Source: DATKBT01 sp035546295 (GTDB lineage Bacteria; Acidobacteriota; Thermoanaerobaculia; Multivoradales; Multivoraceae). From it: a DNA stretch of 64,000 nucleotides. Shown one piece after another: positions 17,371 through 26,524 of this stretch. The position numbers and the translations under genes are program-made. How positions within the stretch are numbered: position 1 is the stretch's first letter; each line of letters opens with the position of its first letter. The notes below the pieces were generated by a model. It was not told the DNA's origin. It worked only from the letters and a program-made list of their open reading frames with translations, and searched no databases. The stretch covers positions 62,001 through 126,000 of the forward strand of contig DATKBT010000025.1 of NCBI GenBank assembly GCA_035546295.1, in the 5' to 3' direction.

Positions 17371-18084
17371 ATGGCGTCTTCATCCCGTCCCTCGCGCTGC
17401 CGCCTGGCCGCCCTCGTCGTGGGCGCGCTGGGGGTCGGTGTCGCCGCGCCGGCCGGCGCCGAGCTCGTGGTGCTCGCCAACGGCGCCGTGATGCGCGTCG
17501 ACGGCTACGAGCTGCGGGGCGACCGGCTTCGATTCGGTCTGCGCTCAGGGGGCTTCGTCACTCTCGAGGTCGAGCGGGTCGAGCGGATCGTCGACGACGA
17601 GATCGAGCCTGAGCCCATCGCGGTCGCGGGAGTCCCGGAGACGTCCTTCTCGCTCGCCTTCGCGGAGGGCCAGGTCGCCCCCGAGACGCCGTTCGGCGAC
17701 CTCCTGCTCGAAACCAGCCGCCGACATGCGCTCAACCCCATGCTGCTCGCCGCCATCGCCCGCGCCGAGTCCGCCTGGGACTCGAGCGCGCTCTCGCACA
17801 AGGGCGCGCGGGGGCTGATGCAGGTGATGCCGGCGACCGCCGAGCGCTTCGGGGTGAGCTCCAGCGATCTGTGGGACCCGGCACGCAACGTCGAGGCCGG
17901 GGCGCGCTACCTGCGCTTCCTGGTCGACCGCTTCGAAGGCGACCTGACCCGGGTGCTGGCCGCCTACAACGCCGGTGAGGGCGCGGTCGATCGCCACGGC
18001 GGCGTGCCGCCCTATCGCGAGACCCGCGGCTACGTCGCCAAGGTCCTGGCGTTCCTCGATCTCGCCAGCGCGCCGACCTCCTGA
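17371..18084 (+). CDS. Lytic transglycosylase, SLT family
   Basis: A periplasmic murein transglycosylase that cleaves the MurNAc-GlcNAc bond with formation of 1,6-anhydro ends. Seen over 237 residues: a signal peptide (about 1-30, ALVVGALGVGVAAPAGA), a short beta-rich segment (LVVLANGAVMRVDGYELRGD) resembling domains placed before SLT in delta-type and acidobacterial proteins, and the SLT fold: HALNPMLLAAIARAESAWDSSALSHKGARGLMQVMPATA with catalytic Glu in ARAESAW, RNVEAGARYLR, LAAYNAGEGAV and YRETRGYVAKV. ATG 17371 gives the clean signal peptide. The gene downstream is convergent. Confidence 0.92.
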   Translation: MASSSRPSRCRLAALVVGALGVGVAAPAGAELVVLANGAVMRVDGYELRGDRLRFGLRSGGFVTLEVERVERIVDDEIEPEPIAVAGVPETSFSLAFAEGQVAPETPFGDLLLETSRRHALNPMLLAAIARAESAWDSSALSHKGARGLMQVMPATAERFGVSSSDLWDPARNVEAGARYLRFLVDRFEGDLTRVLAAYNAGEGAVDRHGGVPPYRETRGYVAKVLAFLDLASAPTS

Positions 18085-18243
18085 GCCGCCCTCGCCGTCG
18101 AGCTCGGGGCTCGTCCGCCCGGGCATCGTTCGAGCACAGCCTCAGGCGTTCGGGGGTGGCGGAGTCCCTCGAGGAGCTCGGCGCCGCGGCAGCGTATCTG
18201 ACGGAGGCGAGCCGACTGAGGGACGGCGATCGCCCGACCCCTT

Positions 18244-20277
18244 CTACTCCGGTGCGCCGACCGGCTCGCTCTCCACGCCGAGCTCGACCTCCTCCGAGAG
18301 CTCTGGTTCGACGGAGCGACCTAGGTAGCGGACCACCACCATGGTGCGATCGTCGTCCGCGGCGCGCTCGCCGGTGTGCTCGCGCACCGCCGCGAGCAGC
18401 CGGTCACGGACGGCGCTCGCCGACTGCCCTTCGCCGGCGAGGGCCTGTGCCGCGCGCTCGTAACCGAAGGCGTCGTCGCTGTCGTCGAACGCCTCGATGA
18501 ATCCGTCCGAGAGCCACACCAGCACGTCGCCGGGCTCCAGCTCGACCCGCCGGCGCCCGTAGCGGCCGTCGAGCGTGCCGAGGGGGGTGCCCGGGAGCAG
18601 GATCTCTTCGACCTCGCCTTCGCGCAGCAGGTAGGTCGGCGGATGACCTGCGTTGGTGATCTCGGCGATTCCTCGCTCGACGTCGATCAGGGTCAGCGTG
18701 GCAGTGACGAACGAGCGACGGTCCCTCTCGTGGGAGCGCACCAGCCGGTCGAGGGAGGCGAAGAGGCGATCCGGCGGGTGACGCTCCTGGACCAGGGTGT
18801 CGATCGCGGCCTTGATCATGGCCATGCGCAGACCCGCCGAGAGCCCGTGTCCGGCGACGTCGGCGACCACCACGGCGAGGCGCTCCTCCCGCTCCCTCAG
18901 CTCCAGAAGGTCGAAGTAGTCGCCGCCGATCGCGGCGCTGGGCTCGAAGTAGGTGGCGACCTGGATCCCGCGGCGGGCGGCGAAGTCACTGGGCAGCAGA
19001 CTCTTCTGCAGCTCCTGGGCGATGCGCAGCTCCTGCTCGAGCCGCTCGCGGCTCGCCGTCTGCTCGACCAGCGACTCGAGGTTGGCCGTCATCTCGTTGA
19101 ACGAGCTCTGCAATCGCCCGATCTGGTCGCTGCGCTTGACCGGGATGCGCACCGAGAAGTCCCCTTCTCGGACCCGTTCGGTGGCCGCGCTCAACCGGTT
19201 GACGGCGCGGCTGATCCCCAGGATGAGCAGGATCGCCATGAAGGCGGCCACGATGTAGAGGTCGAACAGCAGGAAGGCCGGAACGATGAATGCGAGCCAG
19301 GCGATGGCGTCGATCTCGGAGGAGCTCGAGACCAGATTGCGCAGCACCACGCTGAGCGGCGCGAACAGGGTGGCGGCGACGTTGCGCTGGAGGATCTCGC
19401 CGCTGGCGAGCTCGTGCAGCGCTCCGGCGGCTTCGATCCCGATGATCATCCTGCGGACCGGGACGGCGCGCTCCGCGTAGAACTCCTGGAGCGAATGGTC
19501 GTTGGCGTCCTGCCGGGCCGGTTGGAACACCCACTCTTCGCTCCCGAGGCTGACGGTCACGGCGCCCGAGGCGTCCTCGGCGGCGCGATCGGTGAGCTCG
19601 ACCCAGACCTCGGCGCGCCGGCTCAGCTCGCGCTGGAGCTCGCCGTCGAACACGGCCAGGACACCATAGCGGCCGCGCGCCACCGCCGCCGCCAGCGACA
19701 CCCGTCGGCGGCCGGCACCCTCGTCGTCGTCGAGCTCGACCAGGGGCAGCCGGGTGCGCGCGGCCGGGTCGAGCGCGAGATCCGTCTCGTTCTCGAGCCA
19801 CTGCGGCCATTCGGCCGGCGCGCTCGAGGGGTCGCCGACCAGCCGGCCGTCCCGATAGAAGGCGAAGGTCACCTCGGGCAGCGGCGCGTCGAAGGAGGCG
19901 CCCGAGGCCCAGGCGTCGGCGGCGAGCGTGGTGGTGGTCGCCACCTCGGCCGAGAGCGTGGCGAGCTCGGTGCGGAACAGGTGCGAGAGGAAGAACCCGC
20001 TCAGCAGATATCCGCCGACCATCAGGATCGCGATCGCGATCGGAATCGGGACCACGCCGATCAGCAGGTAGCTGAACGCCAGCCGGCGACCGGCTCGCCA
20101 CAGCAGCCGACGAAGCCCGCGGACGATCAGCCACAGGAGGAGCGCCGTCCCCAGGCCGATCAGGACCAGCGTTCCGCAGCCCTGCAGGATCGGTATGTCG
20201 AGCAGGACCGCCAGCAGCGAGCCGGCGGCGAGGCCTCCGAGAACCACCCAGAGCCAACGATGCGACCGCGAGCTCAC
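18244..20277 (-). CDS. Membrane HAMP-SpoIIE serine phosphatase
   Basis: A 677-residue sensor-type PP2C phosphatase, expected to dephosphorylate an anti-sigma-factor antagonist or similar partner. Seen: two N-terminal membrane segments (about 8-55), a third at about 70-95 (LLIGVVPIPIAIAILMVGGYLL), an extracytoplasmic region (100-320), a further membrane segment (about 330-360), a HAMP domain with RVREGDFSVRIPVKRSDQIGRLQSSFNEM, a short coiled coil, and the SpoIIE domain with metal-binding residues in AIGGDYFDLLEL, VVADVAGHGLSAG, NAGHPPTYL, WLSDGFIEAFD and DDRTMVVVRYL. It starts with GTG. Its neighbours include no anti-sigma genes, so the target is unknown. Confidence 0.9.
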   Translation of the reverse strand: MSSRSHRWLWVVLGGLAAGSLLAVLLDIPILQGCGTLVLIGLGTALLLWLIVRGLRRLLWRAGRRLAFSYLLIGVVPIPIAIAILMVGGYLLSGFFLSHLFRTELATLSAEVATTTTLAADAWASGASFDAPLPEVTFAFYRDGRLVGDPSSAPAEWPQWLENETDLALDPAARTRLPLVELDDDEGAGRRRVSLAAAVARGRYGVLAVFDGELQRELSRRAEVWVELTDRAAEDASGAVTVSLGSEEWVFQPARQDANDHSLQEFYAERAVPVRRMIIGIEAAGALHELASGEILQRNVAATLFAPLSVVLRNLVSSSSEIDAIAWLAFIVPAFLLFDLYIVAAFMAILLILGISRAVNRLSAATERVREGDFSVRIPVKRSDQIGRLQSSFNEMTANLESLVEQTASRERLEQELRIAQELQKSLLPSDFAARRGIQVATYFEPSAAIGGDYFDLLELREREERLAVVVADVAGHGLSAGLRMAMIKAAIDTLVQERHPPDRLFASLDRLVRSHERDRRSFVTATLTLIDVERGIAEITNAGHPPTYLLREGEVEEILLPGTPLGTLDGRYGRRRVELEPGDVLVWLSDGFIEAFDDSDDAFGYERAAQALAGEGQSASAVRDRLLAAVREHTGERAADDDRTMVVVRYLGRSVEPELSEEVELGVESEPVGAPE

Positions 20278-20607
20278 GTCGGAGAAAGCCTATCGCGCGC
20301 TCCGCGGGCGCTGTCGCGAGCCACCTTCGTCCTACGCCGGTTCCTCCGGCTCGGTTTCGTCCCGGTGATGGGAGTCGCCAAGTTTCGATGCGGCGGCCCT
20401 TTACGGTCGATAAGTCGACGCGCAAGAATAGGTTCCGCAGTCCGTACCACCAAGCCGTCGGTCGACCCGAGCCCGAGACTCTGCGCATAGGAGCGGTCGA
20501 TCGACGTTGCCGTCGGCCACCCCGGGAAGGATCGACCGTCCATCTGGAGTTATTGTCCTGCGGGCCCTAAGATGGCCCCTCCGGCGTGCGCGCCGAGGAG
20601 ATTTCTG
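20278..20607. promoter_or_regulatory. Divergent intergenic region between the SpoIIE phosphatase and korA
   Basis: This 330-bp region must hold promoters for both directions. On the plus strand TAAGAT at 20568-20573 is a possible -10 box for korAB, with only a poor -35 match (TGGAGT at 20545). GAGGAG at 20595-20600 is the korA ribosome site. No operator-like palindrome was recognised. Confidence 0.35.
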
Positions 20608-22464
20608 ATGACCCTTCCCATCGCCCGAGACCAGTCGAAGTCCGAGCGCGAACGACTCTCCGAGGTCGTGATCCGGTTCGCCGGCGACTCGGGTGACGGC
20701 ATGCAGCTCACCGGCACGCAGTTCACCAACACCTCGGCGCTGCTCGGTAACGACCTCTCGACGCTGCCCGACTTTCCCGCCGAGATCCGCGCTCCGGCCG
20801 GGACCCTGCCCGGCGTGTCGGCGTTCCAGGTGCGCATCGCCGACTACGACATCCACACACCCGGCGACGCGCCGGACGTGCTGGTGGCGATGAACCCGGC
20901 CGCGCTCAAGGCCAACCTGGGCGACCTCAAGCCCAACGGGGTGATCATCGTCAACTCCGACGAGTTCACCGAGCGCAACCTCAAGAAGGCGGGCTACGAT
21001 ACCTCGCCGCTCGAGGACCAGTCGCTGTCGGGCTATCGCCTGTTTCAGGCCGACGTCACGACGATGACGCGCCGCGCGCTCGAGGACACCGACCTCGACG
21101 TACGCACCAAGGATCGCTGCAAGAACCTGTTCGCGCTCGGCATGGTGTACTGGCTGTTCAGCCGGCCGATGGACAACACGGTCAAGTGGCTGCGTGCGAA
21201 GTTCAAGCGGCGCCCCGAGATCGCCGAGGCCAACGTCGCCGTGCTCAAGGCGGGCTGGAACTTCTGCGACATCACGCAGCTCTTCCAGGTGCGCTACGAG
21301 ATCGAGCCGGCGGCGCTCGAGCCCGGCACCTATCGCAACATCCACGGCAACTCGGCGCTCGCCCTCGGCCTGATCGCGGCCAGCCGCCGCAGCGGGCTGC
21401 CGCTCTTCCTCGGCGCCTACCCGATCACCCCGGCCAGCGACGTTCTCCACGAGCTCGCGCGCTACAAGCAGTACGGCGTGACGACCTTCCAGGCGGAGGA
21501 CGAGATCGCGGCGGTGTGCGCGGCGGTCGGCGCCTCGTTCGGCGGCTCGCTCGGCGTCACCTGCTCGAGCGGTCCCGGGATCGCGCTCAAGGCGGAGGCC
21601 ATGAACCTGGCGCTGGTGGTCGAGCTGCCGCTGGTGGTCTGCGACATTCAGCGCGGCGGCCCGTCGACCGGTCTTCCGACCAAGACCGAGCAGGCGGACC
21701 TGCTCCAGGTCATGTTCGGGCGCAACAGCGACTCGCCGCTGCCGATCGTGGCCGCCTCGTCGCCGGCCGACTGCTTCGACACCGCGCTCGAGGCGGTGCG
21801 CATCGCGGTGCGCCACATGGTCCCGGTGGTGTTGCTCTCCGACGGCTACATCGCCAACGGCTCCGAGCCGTGGAAGCTGCCCCAGGTCGAGGACCTCCCG
21901 GACCTGCGGGTGGACTTTCGGACCGACCCCGAGAGCTTCCTGCCCTACGAGCGCGACCCGGAGACGCTGGCGCGGCCGTGGGCGATCCCGGGCACCCCTG
22001 GTCTCGAGCATCGGGTGGGGGGTCTCGAGAAGCAGGACCGCACCGGCAACGTCTCCTACGATCCCGCCAACCACGATTTCATGGTGCGCACTCGCGCCGA
22101 GAAGGTCGCTCGCGTCGCGCGCGAGATCCCGCCGCTCGAGGTCCACGGCAGCCCCGAGGGCGGCAAGCTGCTGGTCGTGGGCTGGGGGAGCACGCTCGGC
22201 GCGATCACGGGCGCGGTCGCTCAGGCGCGGCGAGACGGGCTCGACGTCAGCCGCGTGCACCTGCGCCACCTCAACCCGCTGCCGTCGGACCTCGCCGACG
22301 TGCTCCAGCGCTACGAGCGGGTGCTGCTCCCCGAGATGAACCTCGGTCAGCTCGCGATGCTGCTGCGCGCGACCACCCTCTATCCGATCGAGAGCTACAC
22401 CAAGGTCCAGGGCAAGCCGTTCACGCGGCAGGAGATCCTGGACAGGATCCGGACCATGGCGTGA
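20608..22464 (+). CDS. korA: 2-oxoacid:acceptor oxidoreductase, fused gamma-alpha subunit
   Basis: Alpha subunit of a 2-oxoacid:ferredoxin oxidoreductase, probably 2-oxoglutarate (Kor/OGOR), which makes succinyl-CoA and reduced ferredoxin. Seen: an N-terminal gamma domain (about 15-190) with VVIRFAGDSGDGMQLTG, STLPDFPAEIRAPAGTLPGVSAFQV, and an alpha domain (about 215-600) with GNSALALGLIAASRRSGLPLFLGAYPITPASDVLHELA, TFQAEDEIAAVCAAVGASFGG, TCSSGPGIALKAEAMNLAL and QRGGPSTGLPTKTEQADL. The 618-residue fused form is typical of OGOR in aerobes and acidobacteria. ATG 20608 has GAGGAG seven bases upstream. korB follows after 148 bases. The 7Fe ferredoxin encoded at 49657 could be an electron partner. 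Confidence 0.93.
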   Translation: MTLPIARDQSKSERERLSEVVIRFAGDSGDGMQLTGTQFTNTSALLGNDLSTLPDFPAEIRAPAGTLPGVSAFQVRIADYDIHTPGDAPDVLVAMNPAALKANLGDLKPNGVIIVNSDEFTERNLKKAGYDTSPLEDQSLSGYRLFQADVTTMTRRALEDTDLDVRTKDRCKNLFALGMVYWLFSRPMDNTVKWLRAKFKRRPEIAEANVAVLKAGWNFCDITQLFQVRYEIEPAALEPGTYRNIHGNSALALGLIAASRRSGLPLFLGAYPITPASDVLHELARYKQYGVTTFQAEDEIAAVCAAVGASFGGSLGVTCSSGPGIALKAEAMNLALVVELPLVVCDIQRGGPSTGLPTKTEQADLLQVMFGRNSDSPLPIVAASSPADCFDTALEAVRIAVRHMVPVVLLSDGYIANGSEPWKLPQVEDLPDLRVDFRTDPESFLPYERDPETLARPWAIPGTPGLEHRVGGLEKQDRTGNVSYDPANHDFMVRTRAEKVARVAREIPPLEVHGSPEGGKLLVVGWGSTLGAITGAVAQARRDGLDVSRVHLRHLNPLPSDLADVLQRYERVLLPEMNLGQLAMLLRATTLYPIESYTKVQGKPFTRQEILDRIRTMA

Positions 22465-22612
22465 CGCGATCCCGCGAGGGCCCCGTCGTCCTCTCCCGGC
22501 TGATGACGGCGAGCTCTCACCGATCCTCACGCCGGACGATCACGCCCAGCCGGAGCGCGCGCAGGACGCTGCTCCAGCCTCGACGGCAGGCGCCACAGCA
22601 CGGAGGCTCGAC

Positions 22613-23650
<1,038 letters not shown>

Positions 23651-23761
23651 AGCAGGGGCCTCGTCCATGCCGTCCGGCGCCGAGCGGCGAGCACGGTTCA
23701 TCCGTCGCGACCAGCGTCGTCGGGGGCCAAGTCGGCTCGGGAACGATGCTCCGGGCCGCAG

Positions 23762-23783
23762 CTTCGATCCCGAGGGATCGAAG
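23762..23783. repeat. Palindrome CTTCGATCCC / GGGATCGAAG
   Basis: Perfect 10-bp arms (23762-23771 and 23774-23783) around a two-base loop. The same half-sites recur as an outward-facing pair at 55451-55492 and partly at 49981-50012, each time intergenic and next to a GGCCG-rich core. This suggests a small dispersed palindromic repeat family. It could also fold as a transcriptional terminator after korB, but no T-run follows. Confidence 0.6.
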
Positions 23784-23913
23784 ACTGCGCGGCCGGCGTC
23801 GTCGCCGACGCCGAGCCTGCTCGCCGACGCCCGGGGCCTCCGCAGTCTCCGATCCCGGGGAACGCGATAAGATGGGTTGTTGACGATCGCTACGGTCGCG
23901 CGCGGCGGTCTTG

Positions 23914-23943
23914 TGCCGGTTTCTGCCGGTTTCTGCCGGTTTC
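23914..23943. repeat. Three exact 10-bp tandem repeats
   Basis: TGCCGGTTTC occurs three times without change at 23914-23923, 23924-23933 and 23934-23943, about 130 bp before the HlyD-like gene. The unit is AT-richer than its surroundings. It could be a slippage product or spaced protein-binding sites at one helical turn. Confidence 0.85.
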
Positions 23944-24076
23944 GTGGCCGTGCAACCTTGATACCGGCGGTGCGTAGTGCACGAGGGACGCAGCAAGCGA
24001 GGCTGACTCCCGGAAAACCGGACTCCGTAAGGCTTCAGCGGGTGGTCGGAGTGTCCCCCGCCGGAGGCGAATCGAT

Positions 24077-25339
24077 ATGGCAATGGACATCAAGAGAGAG
24101 GGCGTCGTCGAGGCCAAGCGACGCAAACGGATCATCTACGGTGCCCTCACCGTGCTCGGTCTGGTCGCCCTCACCGCCTGGCTCTGGCAGCTCGAGCCGG
24201 CGCCGCCCACGATCCAGCGCTCCTCCGTCTACATCGGTGCCGTCGAGCGTGGCGAGATGGTGCGGCAGGTCCGCGGTCCTGGAAACCTCGTGCCGATCGA
24301 CATCCGCTGGATCACCGCCCAGACGCAGGGCAAGGTCGAGCGCAAGGTCATCCTGCCCGGCGCCGAGGTCGAGCCCGACACCGTGATCCTCGAGCTCTCC
24401 AACCCCGAGCTCGAGTCCGGGACCCAGGATGCGTTGCTCGCCATGCAACGCGCCGAGGCCGATCACAACAACCTGAAGGCGCAGCTCGAGTCGCAGCTGC
24501 TCACCGACCGGGCTGCGCTCGCCGCCGTCGAGTCCGACTTCCGGCAGGCGCAGTTGCAGGCCGAGGCGGACGAGACGCTGAACAAGGATGGGCTGATTCC
24601 GGAGCTCACCGCCAAGCTCTCGAAGCTGAGGGCCGAGACGCTCGAGAACCGCTACGCGATCGAGAAGGACCGTTTCGAGTCGAGCGGGCGCTCGACCGAG
24701 GCGCGGCTGAACGCCGGCGAGGCCGAGCTCGCGCAGGCCCGTGCGGCCTATGCGCTGCGCCGGTCCCAGTACGAGGCGTTGACCGTGCGGGCGCGCATCA
24801 AGGGCGTGCTGCAGCAGGTCCCGGTCGAGGTCGGCGAGCAGGTCGCCCCCGGCGCCCAGCTCGCCCGGGTCGCCCGCCCCGAGGAGCTCAAGGCCGAGTT
24901 GCGGATCGCAGAGACGCAGGCCAAGGACGTCGCGATCGGGCAGAACGCCGAGATCGACACGCGCAACGGCGTGATCCCGGGGCGCGTCATCCGCATCGAC
25001 CCTGCGGTCATCAACGGCAGCGTCACGGTCGACGTCGCGCTCGAGGGCGATCTGCCTCCGGGTGCGAGACCGGACTTGAGCGTCGACGGGACCGTGGAGC
25101 TCGAGCGGCTGGTCGACGTTCTGTACATGGGGCGTCCGGCCTATGGCCAGGCCAACAGCAAGGTCGGTCTCTTCAAGCTGGATCCGGGCGGCGACACCGC
25201 GACCCGGATCCAGGTCGAGCTCGGACGCACGTCGGTCACCACCGTGGAGATCGTCAACGGGCTGCTCGAGGGGGACCGGGTGATCCTCTCGGATACGTCG
25301 CAGTGGGAGGACTTCGACCGAGTCCGCATCGGCGGATAG
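24077..25339 (+). CDS. HlyD/MacA-like periplasmic adaptor
   Basis: A membrane-fusion (adaptor) protein of the efflux type. Seen over 420 residues: a cytoplasmic basic start, one membrane anchor (IIYGALTVLGLVALTAWLW, about 18-36), a lipoyl-like half (VERGEMVRQVRGPGNLVPIDIRWI and GVLQQVPVEVGEQVAPGAQLARVA), a long alpha-hairpin rich in Glu/Ala/Leu (about 120-250) and C-terminal beta-barrel segments. GGAGG lies nine bases before ATG 24077. It is followed by an ABC ATPase gene after 345 bases, the usual partner, but the permease gene is missing. Substrate unknown. Confidence 0.88.
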   Translation: MAMDIKREGVVEAKRRKRIIYGALTVLGLVALTAWLWQLEPAPPTIQRSSVYIGAVERGEMVRQVRGPGNLVPIDIRWITAQTQGKVERKVILPGAEVEPDTVILELSNPELESGTQDALLAMQRAEADHNNLKAQLESQLLTDRAALAAVESDFRQAQLQAEADETLNKDGLIPELTAKLSKLRAETLENRYAIEKDRFESSGRSTEARLNAGEAELAQARAAYALRRSQYEALTVRARIKGVLQQVPVEVGEQVAPGAQLARVARPEELKAELRIAETQAKDVAIGQNAEIDTRNGVIPGRVIRIDPAVINGSVTVDVALEGDLPPGARPDLSVDGTVELERLVDVLYMGRPAYGQANSKVGLFKLDPGGDTATRIQVELGRTSVTTVEIVNGLLEGDRVILSDTSQWEDFDRVRIGG

Positions 25340-25425
25340 AGGGCGAGGGACGGCCCGCTCGACGTCATTTCGATTTCGCGGAAGGGCGTGTTTCGAGCAA
25401 GGGTTTCGAGGAAGGACGTAACCAA

Positions 25426-25572
25426 ATGGACCTCGGCGGAGTCATAGAGACGGCACTCGAGCCGAGACTTGCGCGTCCAGGCCGGTCGTTTCGCGCCGGG
25501 ACGGATGCTGCGAGCGGTGACGGCTCAGGTGCCGGGTGCGAGCTCCAGGGGCTGAGCTCCAGGGACAACTGA
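25426..25572 (+). CDS. Possible 48-residue ORF between adaptor and ATPase genes
   Basis: A short frame starting ATG 25426 with an unusually strong ribosome site (GAGGAAGGA at 25408-25416, nine bases upstream). The product begins MDLGGVIETALEP, is Gly/Ser/Arg rich later, has no membrane segment and resembles nothing I know. Third-position GC is lower than in neighbouring genes, which argues against long-standing coding. It stands where a permease gene would be expected. It may be a genuine small protein, a translational relay or a remnant. Confidence 0.3.
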   Translation: MDLGGVIETALEPRLARPGRSFRAGTDAASGDGSGAGCELQGLSSRDN

Positions 25573-25684
25573 GCGCGACCGTGGAACGGCGCGGCTCGGA
25601 AGCGGGCCAGGAACCGAGCCAACAGACATCGGGTCAGACGAAGATCGAGCCAAGAAGCGAACCAGAGGAAGGAGCGACGATTCG

Positions 25685-26392
25685 ATGAGCGAAGCGCTGA
25701 TTCAGCTCAAGGACGTGGCGAAGGTGTTCTACACCGACGAGGTGGAGACCCACGCGCTGTCCGGGATCAACCTGGAGATCGATAAGGGCGAGTACGTTTC
25801 GATTGCAGGTCCCTCGGGGTGCGGCAAGTCGACGCTGCTCTCGATCCTCGGTCTGCTCGACACGCCGACCGACGGCCAGTACATCCTCAACGGCACCTCG
25901 ACCGCCAACCTCAACCTCTCCCAGCGCGCGCGCATTCGCAACCGCGAGGTCGGCTTCATCTTCCAGGCGTTCAACCTGATCGGCGACCTCAACGTCTACG
26001 AGAACGTCGAGCTGCCGCTGACCTACCGCGGCATGCCTTCGGCCGAGCGCAAGGAGAAGGTCCACCACGCGCTCGATCGGGTCGGTATGTCCCATCGCAT
26101 GAAGCACTACCCGTCTCAGCTCTCGGGCGGTCAGCAGCAGCGCGTCGCGGTCGCCCGCGCCGTGGTCGGCGATCCCTCGATCCTGCTCGCGGACGAGCCC
26201 ACCGGAAACCTCGACTCGACCAACGGCGAGGCCGTGATGGAGTTGATGACCGAGCTCCACGAGGGCGGCGCGACCATCTGCATGGTCACCCACGACCCCC
26301 GCTACGCCGCCTACTCGAAGCGCAGCGTCCATCTCTTCGACGGCCGCGTCGTCGAGGAAGAGGAGCTCGCTGGACTCGGCGTCCACATGTGA
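25685..26392 (+). CDS. ABC transporter ATP-binding protein, LolD/MacB type
   Basis: ATPase subunit of a MacB/LolCDE/FtsE-like transporter. Seen over 235 residues: Walker A GPSGCGKSTLLS at about residues 40-51, the Q-loop FIFQAFNLI, the ABC signature LSGGQQQRVAVARAV, Walker B ILLADEPTGNLDS and the H-loop MVTHD, plus the family trait of a Y-V-S-I-A opening of the core. GAGGAAGGAGC lies ahead of ATG 25685. The HlyD-like adaptor is upstream, but no FtsX/MacB-type permease is next to it, so the membrane subunit must be encoded elsewhere. The genes downstream are convergent. Confidence 0.95.
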   Translation: MSEALIQLKDVAKVFYTDEVETHALSGINLEIDKGEYVSIAGPSGCGKSTLLSILGLLDTPTDGQYILNGTSTANLNLSQRARIRNREVGFIFQAFNLIGDLNVYENVELPLTYRGMPSAERKEKVHHALDRVGMSHRMKHYPSQLSGGQQQRVAVARAVVGDPSILLADEPTGNLDSTNGEAVMELMTELHEGGATICMVTHDPRYAAYSKRSVHLFDGRVVEEEELAGLGVHM

Positions 26393-26524
26393 GCGGCACC
26401 GGCCGCGAGCTCGACCGGGCGGCCCGACCTGCGGGTTCGCCCGCCGCATCCCCGTAGCGGCCGATCCCCGGTCGGCCGGCACGAGCACGGTTGGCCGGCT
26501 GAGCCGGGTCCCGCGCGCTCGAGC

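Larger units (their letters stand above)
23651..24076. other. Repeat-bearing intergenic region
   Basis: A 426-bp gap between korB and the HlyD-like gene with no credible ORF. It holds a perfect 10-bp-arm palindrome (23762-23783), a TAAGAT box at 23868, three tandem 10-bp repeats (23914-23943) and the ribosome site GGAGG at 24063-24067. Any promoter for the transporter genes must lie here, but no good -35/-10 pair was found. Confidence 0.4.
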
